DNA of 64,000 nt from Denitrificimonas caeni DSM 24390 (GTDB taxonomy: Bacteria > Pseudomonadota > Gammaproteobacteria > Pseudomonadales > Pseudomonadaceae): contig NZ_ATXQ01000010.1 of NCBI RefSeq assembly GCF_000421765.1, forward strand, positions 1 to 64,000, given 5' to 3'. Below, piece after piece: positions 49,661-57,692 of this stretch (positions within the stretch are counted from its first letter, which is position 1; each line of letters starts with the position of its first letter). A program made the position numbers and the translations under genes. Under the pieces are notes generated by a model. It had not been told where the DNA came from. It ran no database searches and worked only from the letters and a program-made list of their open reading frames with translations.

Positions 49661-49683
49661 AATGAACCTATCTAGGGTTCATT
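49661..49683. terminator. Hairpin after yicC
   Basis: AATGAACC (49661-49668) pairs with GGTTCATT (49676-49683) between the convergent yicC and SEC-C genes. No T-run follows, so it is only a candidate terminator. Confidence 0.4.
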
Positions 49684-49715
49684 GAGGCGCTGCTAATGTG
49701 ACGACAAAAATGCAT

Positions 49716-50717
49716 CTACACTGTAAATACAAAGCTCTCGCCAAACAACGGCTGTACATTGACTGCTTTTATTGAACTGTCTTCGCTATAAAAAAGGCTC
49801 TTCGGGTTTACAGTAACAAAGCCCCAAAATTGTAAAAAACGCTCAATAAAGCGCGTCTTAATTAATGAGTTTAATAATTGCTCTGGTGAAAAATATTCTT
49901 CAACGGGCAGTTGATCGAGTAAAGCTGGAAACGCAAGAGCAACCTCTTGGCATAATCTATTCACAGAGCCATGACTCTGCAGCCTCCATAACATAAATAC
50001 CCAGAACATCCGCAAATCAACCTTATCACTCCAGCTGTCAAAGTAAGCCCAGTTGTATTGTTTGACGGCAGCGCTGAGCATAGGCAAAAAGAAGGCCTGC
50101 AAACCCTGCTCTGCATATTGCTTTTGTGCCGATTTCTTAACGTGAAAAGCACCGCTTTTACGATAAATAATGCCAGCAAGCTCTGCCAGAATTCGGGTGT
50201 AGTGTAGCGCGTTAAACTTATCTTCATTGCTGCCCATATACTCACTGATACTGGGCACTGTTTCGAATTTGGCTACCGCAAACTCAGGCAACAGCTCAGA
50301 CGCTTGTTTGACCAGCTTAGCCGGTAAATTGCCTCTGACTGTCGCTTTAAAAGAGCCTCCTTGCAGCATGGCTTCATCCAGGATCAGAGCTAAATACCGC
50401 ATCACAGGGCTACTAGATAAGTCGTTGGGCGTATTGATGGTGACATCAATTAACTCGTGCAGCGGGGCATACAGCCAATTTTGCATCTGGGTTGATGAAA
50501 GACCGCAAAAGTCAGCATTGGCGCGATTATTAAGCTGACTTATTTTCTGCTGAGCGACCAGATTTAATTCATCTAGGCTAAGATTAGGGCTCATCGCTAC
50601 CGTTTGAGCAATATCATCCACCAGCGCTGCATGTTGCTTGGCGATGCTATCCATGCAGCAACGCTTATACTTTTTCCCGCTGCCACAAGAGCAGGGATCG
50701 TTTCGGCTTAGTTTCAT
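49716..50717 (-). CDS. SEC-C motif protein of unknown function
   Basis: A 333-residue protein. The N-terminal zinc-binding SEC-C motif (SRNDPCSCGSGKKYKRCC, residues 3-20) is complete; in SecA it contacts SecB and ribosomes, and free-standing SEC-C proteins are often found in mobile or defence regions. The remaining 310 residues match nothing I know; they look mostly alpha-helical. The start at 50717 puts the motif at the N-terminus; a GTG-started extension to 50777 would add 20 residues and run over a putative operator. It is the first gene of the accessory island on the yicC side. Confidence 0.75.
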   Translation of the reverse strand: MKLSRNDPCSCGSGKKYKRCCMDSIAKQHAALVDDIAQTVAMSPNLSLDELNLVAQQKISQLNNRANADFCGLSSTQMQNWLYAPLHELIDVTINTPNDLSSSPVMRYLALILDEAMLQGGSFKATVRGNLPAKLVKQASELLPEFAVAKFETVPSISEYMGSNEDKFNALHYTRILAELAGIIYRKSGAFHVKKSAQKQYAEQGLQAFFLPMLSAAVKQYNWAYFDSWSDKVDLRMFWVFMLWRLQSHGSVNRLCQEVALAFPALLDQLPVEEYFSPEQLLNSLIKTRFIERFLQFWGFVTVNPKSLFYSEDSSIKAVNVQPLFGESFVFTV

Positions 50718-50748
50718 TTTGAATAACTCTGCATTTTGTACCGCTACA

Positions 50749-50780
50749 ATAGTGTTCACTAAGGAGTAAATGGACACTAT
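50749..50780. promoter_or_regulatory. Operator-like inverted repeat before the SEC-C gene
   Basis: ATAGTGTTCA (50749-50758) and TGGACACTAT (50771-50780) form an inverted repeat with one G:T mismatch. Read on the minus strand, 50770-50780 is ATAGTGTCCAT, one base different from the ATAGTGTCTAT palindrome in the hipBA promoter. It lies 30-60 bases upstream of the chosen SEC-C start. Confidence 0.5.
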
Positions 50781-50824
50781 CTTGAAGGCTACGCCGCCAA
50801 ACTCAAGATAAGTTTGCCGGACGC

Positions 50825-51853
50825 TTACTTTTTAACTATTGTTTTGAGTGCAGTAATATTCGCTTTTGCACCCTCTGCCTCTTTTAAACGGCGACGTTTC
50901 TCTGCGAAGTTATCAAACTCCAATTTGGCCTTGTCCTCTGCGGCTTTTTTAGAGATTCTTCCTGCGCCGCTTAAAACTTCTCGATCATTAAAGCTTAAGA
51001 ATTGATCAAGCTTTTCAGCCCAGTCTTGTAAGAATACTTGCTTGCGGCGTAGGGCCTGATCTTCGGCAAAATCAAGCCACATATTAACGATGCGATTCAG
51101 CTCTTTGATTTCATCTTCACGAAGGTAGTTTTTCGCTATTGTGACGTCTGTCTTGCGTACTTCATCGCCTTTATAACTGGTTAAGCCCATATCTAGTTTA
51201 CTGGCATCTACACGACTGGAAATAAGCTCAGCAGCAGTCATCTGTGTGCAGGCATAGTGCAGCTTGTTCTGGATTGTTTGAAAGAAGCGGTTTGTATCTT
51301 GGTTAGATGGCTCATAGTCAGCTGCCATTGTGAAGATCTCTTTAACCCGCAAATATACACGTCGCTCACTCGCTCGAATGTCGCGAATGCGTTCAAGCAT
51401 TTCATCAAAGTAATCTGGAACGGCAGACTGACCCACTGGCGGGTTTTTCAGGCGCTCATCATCCATGGCAAAACCTTTGATAAGATATTCCTTTAATATC
51501 CCAGTCGCCCATTGCCTAAACTGTGTGCCGCGCTGTGAACGAACTCTATAGCCCACCGCTAAAATGGCATCAAGATTGTAGTGCTCAATCTCGCGAGAGA
51601 CTTGCCGAGTACCTTCTAATCGAACTATCCGGAATTTCCGGATGGTTGCATTTTGTACAAGTTCGCCTTCATTGTAGATGTTAATTAAGTGCTCATTAAT
51701 CGTACGCACATCTTTGTCATAAAGTTCTGCCATCACAGCTTGAGATAGCCACAAGGTATCGGACTCAAAGCGACACTCAACACGAGTTTGACCGTCTGCA
51801 CTAGTAAAAAGAACAAACTCTCCTTGTGGAGCTTGAGGGATATGTTCTGTCAT
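50825..51853 (-). CDS. RhuM-family protein
   Basis: A 342-residue member of the RhuM family (COG3943), named after a Salmonella virulence-island gene but biochemically uncharacterised. Typical segments are DTLWLSQAVMAELYDKDVRT (a winged-helix-like start), NATIRKFRIVRLEGTRQVSR, YNLDAILAVGYRVRSQRGTQ and RQWATGILKEYLIKGF. The C-terminus is charged and probably coiled (KKAAEDKAKLEFDNFAEKRR). Such genes often accompany restriction or toxin loci. Same strand as the helicase upstream (225 bases) and the SEC-C gene downstream. Confidence 0.85.
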   Translation of the reverse strand: MTEHIPQAPQGEFVLFTSADGQTRVECRFESDTLWLSQAVMAELYDKDVRTINEHLINIYNEGELVQNATIRKFRIVRLEGTRQVSREIEHYNLDAILAVGYRVRSQRGTQFRQWATGILKEYLIKGFAMDDERLKNPPVGQSAVPDYFDEMLERIRDIRASERRVYLRVKEIFTMAADYEPSNQDTNRFFQTIQNKLHYACTQMTAAELISSRVDASKLDMGLTSYKGDEVRKTDVTIAKNYLREDEIKELNRIVNMWLDFAEDQALRRKQVFLQDWAEKLDQFLSFNDREVLSGAGRISKKAAEDKAKLEFDNFAEKRRRLKEAEGAKANITALKTIVKK

Positions 51854-51891
51854 TCAATTAACCTTCTGCATAATTGATAGGACTCACTTAC

Positions 51892-51975
51892 TCACACCAC
51901 TGCCTCTTCGTACACTTTTTCAACCTCAGCAAACTTAGTTACGCTCTCTAGGCTAGTTAAGGTTGTGAGTTTCAT
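51892..51975 (-). CDS. Possible 27-residue peptide before RhuM
   Basis: An ATG at 51975 opens MKLTTLTSLESVTKFAEVEK and ends after 27 codons at a TGA, 38 bases before the RhuM start. It begins inside the second unit of a 19-bp tandem repeat. No ribosome-binding site is obvious. It could be a leader peptide, a gene remnant or chance; I do not recognise it. Confidence 0.2.
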   Translation of the reverse strand: MKLTTLTSLESVTKFAEVEKVYEEAVV

Positions 51976-51996
51976 CGAAGGTTGTGAGTTTCATCG
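51959..51996. repeat. Two-copy 19-bp tandem repeat
   Basis: AAGGTTGTGAGTTTCATCG occurs at 51959-51977 and again at 51978-51996 without change. It lies between the helicase and RhuM genes and duplicates a candidate ATG start. Confidence 0.9.
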
Positions 51997-52078
51997 AGTG
52001 ACTAAAGTTTCGTAGTGGAACATGAGTCACCGCCATTTAAAGAGTTAATCCAGTAATTTTCCTCAGCTTTATTTGGAC

Positions 52079-55000
52079 TCATCCCACCGCCAACTTCGCC
52101 GCTTGCTTCCACATAAAGTGCGGCATAGGCGTTTTTAGCTGCCAAGTAATACTCATCGGCTGACTGCCATGGTGGGAGACATATTCAACTTCACCGAAGT
52201 TTACAAAGCCCATGGTGCTGCCGTATTCGTCTTTGCTGTGTTCGCGGACAAATAAAAACAAGCGCTTATCCATCTGCTGATGCTCTATATAACTCAAGCC
52301 TTTGCCCCGCTCAGGTCTGGTGCTGTTCTGCGACTGCCAATGGAACAACTGCTCATTAATCGCATAGTCATGATACATGGTGGTCGGTGAAAATTGCTTT
52401 TCGTTTTTATTCAGCGTAACAAACAGCAGTTCAATATTTTGCTCGGCAATCATTAACACCCCTTCCCGCGCAGGCTTTTGATAAGCAAAAGTGGTTACAC
52501 CAAAGCCTGCGAGAATTTGCTCGCGGGTATAGCGCGCATGCACCTGCAGCGGATTGTGCGGTACATCACTCAACGCAAACTGCTCATAACGGATACGATT
52601 AATCAGCAAAGCCAAGACTTCAAGCAACTCTGCTTTCAGTTCTGGTTGGTCTAGTGCGTTAAGACTTTGTGCCAACGATGCAAAGCCAAGTTTGTCGCCT
52701 GGCTTTTGCCAAAAATCGTAATGGCACATCACAGCCATGCGCGGATCCATCTGCTCAGTGAGCACAAAATCATTACCTGCCAACTCTTGTATAAACTGTA
52801 AATAAGCAAAACCATCACAGCTTAAAAGCTTATTTCTAATGGCGCTTTCATACACTTTAACCAGCTCGTCCTTGGCCGTGGTCATTGCTTGTTCGGGAAA
52901 AGCCTGTGCCATCAAACGTGTCCAACTGCCACGTTTATAGATATCTTCCAGCTTTAAATTGGGATGTATTTTTAAGAAGTTCGGCAAGGTTAGCGGCAGA
53001 TGTGAGTCCGATGGAAACTTGCGAATCAGCCCAATCAAACGGTTTAAATTCACCGTGGCTTGGCGGATATGACTCAGCACCATCTCTTGCGTGCGCTTGC
53101 TTAACTCAATCCGACAACCTAAGGGCGCATGGGGAAAACCCTGCTCTATCTCATGACTAATAGCGCGGTTGGTTTGCCCCACCAGCGCTCTAAATTTCTC
53201 TGCAAAGTCATACTCAGGCCGTGAATTACCGACAAAGTCCAAAACGGTGCAGCACTCTTTATCGTCAAATAAGCGCAAGCCGCGTCCGAGTTGCTGCAAG
53301 AAGATGGTTAAGCTTTCTGTGGGACGTAAAAACAGTAAGGTATCCACTTCAGGAATATCCACTCCTTCGTTAAAGATATCCACCACAAACAGCACATTGA
53401 TTTGCCCTGAACGTAATGCCTGCTGTTTTTGCTGACGCTCATGGCTGTTATCGCTGGTTAGCACATCACTTTTGATGCCTTTAAGAACAAACTGCTGACA
53501 CATAAAATCAGCATGAGCACGACTCACGCAGAAAGCTAAGGCTTTAATACGGCCAATATCAGTGACAATTTCCTGCAGGCTCTGCAGGATTTTATTCACC
53601 CGGGCATGGTTGTGCGTATACAGATTGGTCAGCTGGGCAATGTCATAACGACCGCGACTCCAAGGAATGTTGCGCAGGTCGGTATCGTCATCAATGGCAA
53701 AATATTGAAACGGACATAGATGGCGGCGATTAATTGCTTCCGGCAAACGTATTTCTGCTGCGATCACACCGCCAAAATCCGCCAGAATATCACTGCCATC
53801 ATGACGTTCAGGGGTTGCGGTTAAGCCCAGTAAAATCTGCGGGGTAAAATACTCCAGCACTGCACGATAACTGGCCGCTGCAATATGGTGCACCTCATCA
53901 ATCACAATGTAGTCGTAATAATCTGGCGTCAGCGCTAAGTCAGCCAATTGATTGTTCAGTTTTTGAATTGAGGCAAACAGCTGGCGATGGTGTTCAGGCT
54001 TTGCCCCGCCCACCCACAGTTCACCAAAGTTGCTGTTGCGTAGCACGCCACGATATGAGGCTTGTGCTTGTTTAAGAATCTCTTGGCGGTGGGCAACAAA
54101 GAGAAACTTAGCCTCAGGTTTATCACGCAAGAAGCGCGCGAAGTCGAACGCAGAAAGAAGGGTTTTACCGGTACCCGTAGCTGCAACAACCAGATTACAA
54201 AAACGCTGATGTAAGTCGCGCTCGACTGCCAACTGCTCAAGGATTTCTTGCTGATGTGGAAAAGGCTTTAAATCAAAGAAATAGGCAGTGGTGTCAGTAT
54301 AGCCACCACGCGCCTCACGCAGTGCGGTGTTAAGTTTTTCCTTACTTTCAACCTTTCCGTCAAATACTTCAAAATCGTTCGAGGCCCAATAGGTTTCGAA
54401 GGTGCTCAGTGATTTTTCAATGATGTGCGGAATTTCTTGCGAGGTAATCTTTAGATTCCACTCCAAACCACTGGTCAGTGCTGAATGCGATAGATTTGAA
54501 GAGCCAATATAGCCGGTATGAAAACCGGTATTGCGCAAAAATAAATAACTCTTGGCATGCAAACGCTCACGCTGAGTATTGTAACTCAGCGTGATTTGCG
54601 TGTTAGGCAGCGCCGCTAAGAACTCAACCGCTTTGGCATCGGTCGCGCCCATATAAGAAGTGGTAATCACCTTGAGCTGACGGCCGCTGCGGGTAAATTC
54701 TTCAAGCTCTTTACGGAAAATACGAATCCCCGTCCACTTGATAAAGGACACTAGCCAGTAGATTTTATCCGCAGAGAGGATTTCACGTTTCAACTCACTT
54801 TCTAAGGATAAACCTGCATTACTGCCACAAAACAGCTCGCTCTGGGTCAAACCTGTAAGTGGGAAAATATCTTCCACATATTTCTTTAGGTCAGCCGCGA
54901 CAGGATTTTCCAGCGTATATAAAGCGGTTAAGATTTTGCCTTGGCTGCTGAGCAAGTTTTCATCGAAGAAGTCTTTATCGTCCATCTGCGCTTTCAGCCA

Positions 55001-55222
55001 TAACAGCAGTTGGTTGGCCAGATTAATTTGCTCTTGCAGTTGGTTATCGCCACTGGCCACTGAGCCCACGGCAAACTCTAAAATGCCGCTTAAAAACCGC
55101 GACAACCAGACTGCAGCCTCTGCCGGCTCCAAGCTGCGCTCGCCGACATAAAACTTTTCGCGATTTAAACGTGATTCAACCAACTGGGTAATCAGCTGCT
55201 CATAAATCCCTATTTGCTGCAT
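52079..55222 (-). CDS. PLD-nuclease / DEAD-box helicase / DUF3427 protein
   Basis: A 1047-residue protein with three parts. A phospholipase-D-like (HKD) nuclease domain spans about residues 130-285, with the HxK core H222-A-K224 and GSSNLSHSAL. A superfamily 2 helicase follows: Walker A AATGTGKT (about 347-354), DEVH (about 442-445), LTATPERHDG, and motif VI-type QQLGRGLRL. The C-terminal region from about 700 is the DUF3427 type. Such fusions recur in defence islands and are presumed to cut or remodel invading DNA; I know of no assay for this one. The ATG at 55222 follows AAGGA; an upstream GTG is in frame. Confidence 0.88.
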   Translation of the reverse strand: MQQIGIYEQLITQLVESRLNREKFYVGERSLEPAEAAVWLSRFLSGILEFAVGSVASGDNQLQEQINLANQLLLWLKAQMDDKDFFDENLLSSQGKILTALYTLENPVAADLKKYVEDIFPLTGLTQSELFCGSNAGLSLESELKREILSADKIYWLVSFIKWTGIRIFRKELEEFTRSGRQLKVITTSYMGATDAKAVEFLAALPNTQITLSYNTQRERLHAKSYLFLRNTGFHTGYIGSSNLSHSALTSGLEWNLKITSQEIPHIIEKSLSTFETYWASNDFEVFDGKVESKEKLNTALREARGGYTDTTAYFFDLKPFPHQQEILEQLAVERDLHQRFCNLVVAATGTGKTLLSAFDFARFLRDKPEAKFLFVAHRQEILKQAQASYRGVLRNSNFGELWVGGAKPEHHRQLFASIQKLNNQLADLALTPDYYDYIVIDEVHHIAAASYRAVLEYFTPQILLGLTATPERHDGSDILADFGGVIAAEIRLPEAINRRHLCPFQYFAIDDDTDLRNIPWSRGRYDIAQLTNLYTHNHARVNKILQSLQEIVTDIGRIKALAFCVSRAHADFMCQQFVLKGIKSDVLTSDNSHERQQKQQALRSGQINVLFVVDIFNEGVDIPEVDTLLFLRPTESLTIFLQQLGRGLRLFDDKECCTVLDFVGNSRPEYDFAEKFRALVGQTNRAISHEIEQGFPHAPLGCRIELSKRTQEMVLSHIRQATVNLNRLIGLIRKFPSDSHLPLTLPNFLKIHPNLKLEDIYKRGSWTRLMAQAFPEQAMTTAKDELVKVYESAIRNKLLSCDGFAYLQFIQELAGNDFVLTEQMDPRMAVMCHYDFWQKPGDKLGFASLAQSLNALDQPELKAELLEVLALLINRIRYEQFALSDVPHNPLQVHARYTREQILAGFGVTTFAYQKPAREGVLMIAEQNIELLFVTLNKNEKQFSPTTMYHDYAINEQLFHWQSQNSTRPERGKGLSYIEHQQMDKRLFLFVREHSKDEYGSTMGFVNFGEVEYVSHHGSQPMSITWQLKTPMPHFMWKQAAKLAVG

Positions 55223-55366
55223 GCCTGAATCCTTCACCTATATGCAAACTGAACTATACGTTTTGCAGCCTAGGCTGTCTTGTCGGCACGGTAAAAACAC
55301 ATTACATCTCAATTTCTAATAGCTGAAGAACACTACACCTTGCCGATGAGCCAATTAGCACTATCT

Positions 55367-55389
55367 TTTGGCTCATCCAGTGAGCCAAA
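55367..55389. repeat. Inverted repeat in the helicase-hipA gap
   Basis: TTTGGCTCA (55367-55375), five bases, then the exact complement TGAGCCAAA (55381-55389). No T-run follows on either strand. A further related copy of GGCTCA lies at 55404-55409. Its role is unknown. Confidence 0.5.
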
Positions 55390-55440
55390 TAACTTGTCTA
55401 ATCGGCTCACACCTACTGCAAACACAACCACGGCACCCTT

Positions 55441-55539
55441 ATGACCAGACCACAATGGATCTGGCAACAGCCTAACTGGCCTGATTTTTCTTGGCAGGAC
55501 TGCACTGTGCAGCCTAAGCTGCATGCGCTGCAATGTTAG
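55441..55539 (+). pseudogene. N-terminal remnant of a Fic-family (DUF4172) gene
   Basis: On the plus strand, opposite to its neighbours, an ATG opens MTRPQWIWQQPNWPDFSWQD and stops after 32 codons. The words WIWQQPNWPDFSW are the hallmark start of the DUF4172 domain that precedes Fic (AMP-transferase) domains, where I recall the pattern W/YIWQxPDWPxFxWD. The rest of the roughly 370-residue protein is absent, because the sequence runs straight into the 3' end of hipA. A 32-codon open frame from 55346 overlaps its ATG by four bases (ATGA), but its product is unrecognised. The rest of 55223-55554 holds only the inverted repeat listed separately. Confidence 0.65.
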
Positions 55540-55554
55540 TAAACCATCACAACA

Positions 55555-56844
55555 TCACAGCAGCGCACTATTATCCTTGCGGCAACTTGCCAAAGCTTTT
55601 TCAATCGCTGTTACTGTGTTTTTTTGTACGCCATAACTTTTGGCAATAACTGCGAAATTGGAGATCACCTCAACAATGTGCTGAATATGCTGTTGTGCTT
55701 GCTTCCAATCGGCAAAGCCCGCATGACCTGCCAACTGTTGTATCACTCGCAATGGTGGTTTTTTACCGTAGCCAAGAAAAGCCGTAGCATGCTCATTAAA
55801 TGGATGAGGACTAAAAGTCACATCATAGAAAGGCGCTGGCTGCCACTGACCATTATCATCCTGTAAGAACGCCCAGTTTTTGCTGTGATCATCTTGGTTA
55901 CAAGCAAACAAATTAAACATCGCCCGACGAAACTGTAACTGGCCCACAGCCGGTGATTTACACAGCTGACGACTGGCCTTAATTAAGTCTGCATAATCTA
56001 AACTGGGTAAGCGAAAGTCAGCATCAAGCAATCCGCAAGCACTGTGTAAATGCAACCGTCCAGCACGACCTGTTTCAGTATTTTGCAGCCAATCAAAACG
56101 CTTTACTGCCAGCCATGCTTTAGCACCGCTTTGTTCTGGTGCATCCAGTAGCTGCCACTGCGGCGGATTTAAATCGGCCATCTCAGCCAACTGTAAATAA
56201 GCTGCCTCACACAGGCCTTCTTCATGACCGAGCGCTAAATTTTGTGAGGTGAATTTCACTATCCAAGCCTCATCGCCAAGTTTTTCTTGAGTTCGGCACT
56301 GCCTCGGATTATCTGCTGAGAAGAACAGTTGTGCTTTAGGACGCGCACCACCTGAACTGCCCGCAGCAACAAGAGCACTTAATACATGCTCAGTCTGACC
56401 ATCAAAAACCGCTTGCGCCTCTAAACCAAGCGTTGCTAAATCAATAACCTCTTGGCCGGTTGTTTGATAATCAGATTCAGGGCTAAACGTCAAAGCACCG
56501 GTTCCTTTGGATCCCACAAATGCCAAACGATCCATGGCTGTCACTTGGGAGGGCAAGATTCCATGCTGTCGGAAAACACGGTCCTGTAAAAGCAGCCCCC
56601 AGCCATCCGGTAGACTATCGGCAAATACACCATGCAAACCCGCATGTGGCTCTGCAGGCGCAACTTGTAATGCGGTTGAAGCCTGCATGCTAAACGGCGA
56701 TAGATTACCAAACCGTTGTAAGTAGTCCGCTTGGTATTGGAAAAACACGCCTTGACGGTTTTGCGCCAGCACACCTACTAAAACACAAGCACCCGTTGAT
56801 AAAGTGCGAGTGACATTAAGCTTTTGTAGCGGCTTAAAACTCAT
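55555..56844 (-). CDS. hipA: HipA-family serine/threonine kinase toxin
   Basis: A 429-residue HipA-type kinase, the toxin of a type II toxin-antitoxin pair; known members phosphorylate glutamyl- or tryptophanyl-tRNA synthetase and cause growth arrest. The N-subdomain (about 1-105) is present in the same chain. The nucleotide loop is GSSGGARPKAQL (about 162-173), the catalytic loop NQDDHSKNWAF (about 316-326), and the metal site FYDVTFS (about 339-345), so the kinase looks intact. The ATG at 56844 overlaps hipB by 11 bases. The frame is open 28 codons upstream within hipB. Confidence 0.9.
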   Translation of the reverse strand: MSFKPLQKLNVTRTLSTGACVLVGVLAQNRQGVFFQYQADYLQRFGNLSPFSMQASTALQVAPAEPHAGLHGVFADSLPDGWGLLLQDRVFRQHGILPSQVTAMDRLAFVGSKGTGALTFSPESDYQTTGQEVIDLATLGLEAQAVFDGQTEHVLSALVAAGSSGGARPKAQLFFSADNPRQCRTQEKLGDEAWIVKFTSQNLALGHEEGLCEAAYLQLAEMADLNPPQWQLLDAPEQSGAKAWLAVKRFDWLQNTETGRAGRLHLHSACGLLDADFRLPSLDYADLIKASRQLCKSPAVGQLQFRRAMFNLFACNQDDHSKNWAFLQDDNGQWQPAPFYDVTFSPHPFNEHATAFLGYGKKPPLRVIQQLAGHAGFADWKQAQQHIQHIVEVISNFAVIAKSYGVQKNTVTAIEKALASCRKDNSALL

Positions 56845-57127
56845 CTTTGAGCACCTCGGCGATTGAGGTCGGTAGGCGTGTATCACGCTTTGGTTCTTGC
56901 GTGAGCTCGTACAAACGCTGTAAGTCATCTAGACTTTGCCACAGTAGCAACAACTGTCGAAAGGAAATCTGCCCTGTGAGCTCAAACTTTTTAATCGTTG
57001 ATGCCGGCACGCTACTGCGTTGCGCCAGCGCGTCGCGCGAAAGCTTTGCTGTTTCACGTAACTGACGTAAATGAGCAGCAAAAGCGAGCTGCACATCAGA
57101 CTCATCTAGTAATAAAAAGCGTGCCAT
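56834..57127 (-). CDS. hipB: HipB-type Xre antitoxin/repressor
   Basis: A 97-residue helix-turn-helix protein. The Xre-type domain covers about residues 14-68: LRQLRETAKLSRDALAQRS, then VPASTIKKFELTGQIS as recognition helix region. It should neutralise HipA and repress the operon through the two palindromes upstream. The ATG at 57127 (MARFLLLDE) is chosen; the open frame extends 17 codons into the leader. Translation is coupled to hipA by overlap. Confidence 0.88.
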   Translation of the reverse strand: MARFLLLDESDVQLAFAAHLRQLRETAKLSRDALAQRSSVPASTIKKFELTGQISFRQLLLLWQSLDDLQRLYELTQEPKRDTRLPTSIAEVLKDEF

Positions 57128-57148
57128 ACAGCCAACCAAATAGATACA

Positions 57149-57159
57149 GTAGTGTCTAC
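57149..57159. promoter_or_regulatory. Candidate HipB operator 1
   Basis: GTAGTGTCTAC is a perfect palindrome (GTAG-TGT-CTAC), 22 bases upstream of the hipB start. It shares the core TAGTGTCTA with operator 2; centres are 41 bases apart, close to four helical turns. Confidence 0.6.
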
Positions 57160-57186
57160 AATAGCAGAAAAAATACAATAAAGGAC

Positions 57187-57200
57187 ATTATAGTGTCTAT
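57187..57200. promoter_or_regulatory. Candidate HipB operator 2 overlapping a -10 element
   Basis: ATAGTGTCTAT (57190-57200) is a perfect palindrome. On the minus strand a consensus TATAAT (complement at 57187-57192) overlaps it, so a bound repressor would block the hipBA promoter. No convincing -35 is seen. Confidence 0.6.
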
Positions 57201-57266
57201 CACCTATAGTTTAATACTGGCAAATTATTGCTATCTGCAGTGTTAAGTTACAAGTCTTTCTACTAC

Positions 57267-57692
57267 TCAGCTTTGATGCGGCAAAGCAAATACCTTATCG
57301 AACAACAAAGTGAAGACGAAGGTATAGACCAAGAAAAACAGCAGCAGCGCCGACTCCATATACATGGCAGTCCATATACCAACACCATACCAGAGCATGT
57401 AGATAGGCAGACAAAACAAGAACAGACCGGCTTCAAAACCTAGCGTATGGATACAGCGTATTTTCAACGTGCGCGTCATAATGCGCTGGCGACACTCCCA
57501 CGTTTCAAACGCGGTGTTGTAGATGTAATTCCACAGCACTGCCACGCTGGACACCATAATCGCCACCGGCAACGACTCGCGCGCATCACTGTGGCTGAGC
57601 GCCATCAGCAAGAAGGTTGAAAGAAAAATAGCTAGCAGTTCAAAGAGGCTGACGTAAAGTAAACGTCGTTTAATTGGACTTAGGCTGATCAA
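57267..57692 (-). CDS. PACE-family efflux transporter
   Basis: A 141-residue protein made of two bacterial transmembrane pair units, four helices in all. Family words are IKRRLLYVSLFELLAIFLST with the conserved membrane glutamate (E18, equivalent to the functional Glu of AceI), WNYIYNTAFETWE, and FEAGLFLFCLPIYMLWYG. PACE proteins export biocides such as chlorhexidine or short diamines by proton exchange. The gene stands alone between hipBA and phoB. Confidence 0.9.
   Translation of the reverse strand: MISLSPIKRRLLYVSLFELLAIFLSTFLLMALSHSDARESLPVAIMVSSVAVLWNYIYNTAFETWECRQRIMTRTLKIRCIHTLGFEAGLFLFCLPIYMLWYGVGIWTAMYMESALLLFFLVYTFVFTLLFDKVFALPHQS

Noticed and set aside
55333-55533. 66-codon minus-strand frame between helicase and hipA
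   Set aside because: It is antisense to the Fic remnant, which has a far more convincing protein signature; nothing in it is recognised.
49716-57200. Prophage or integrative element
   Set aside because: No integrase, tRNA attachment site, flanking direct repeats or phage structural genes were seen around the island.
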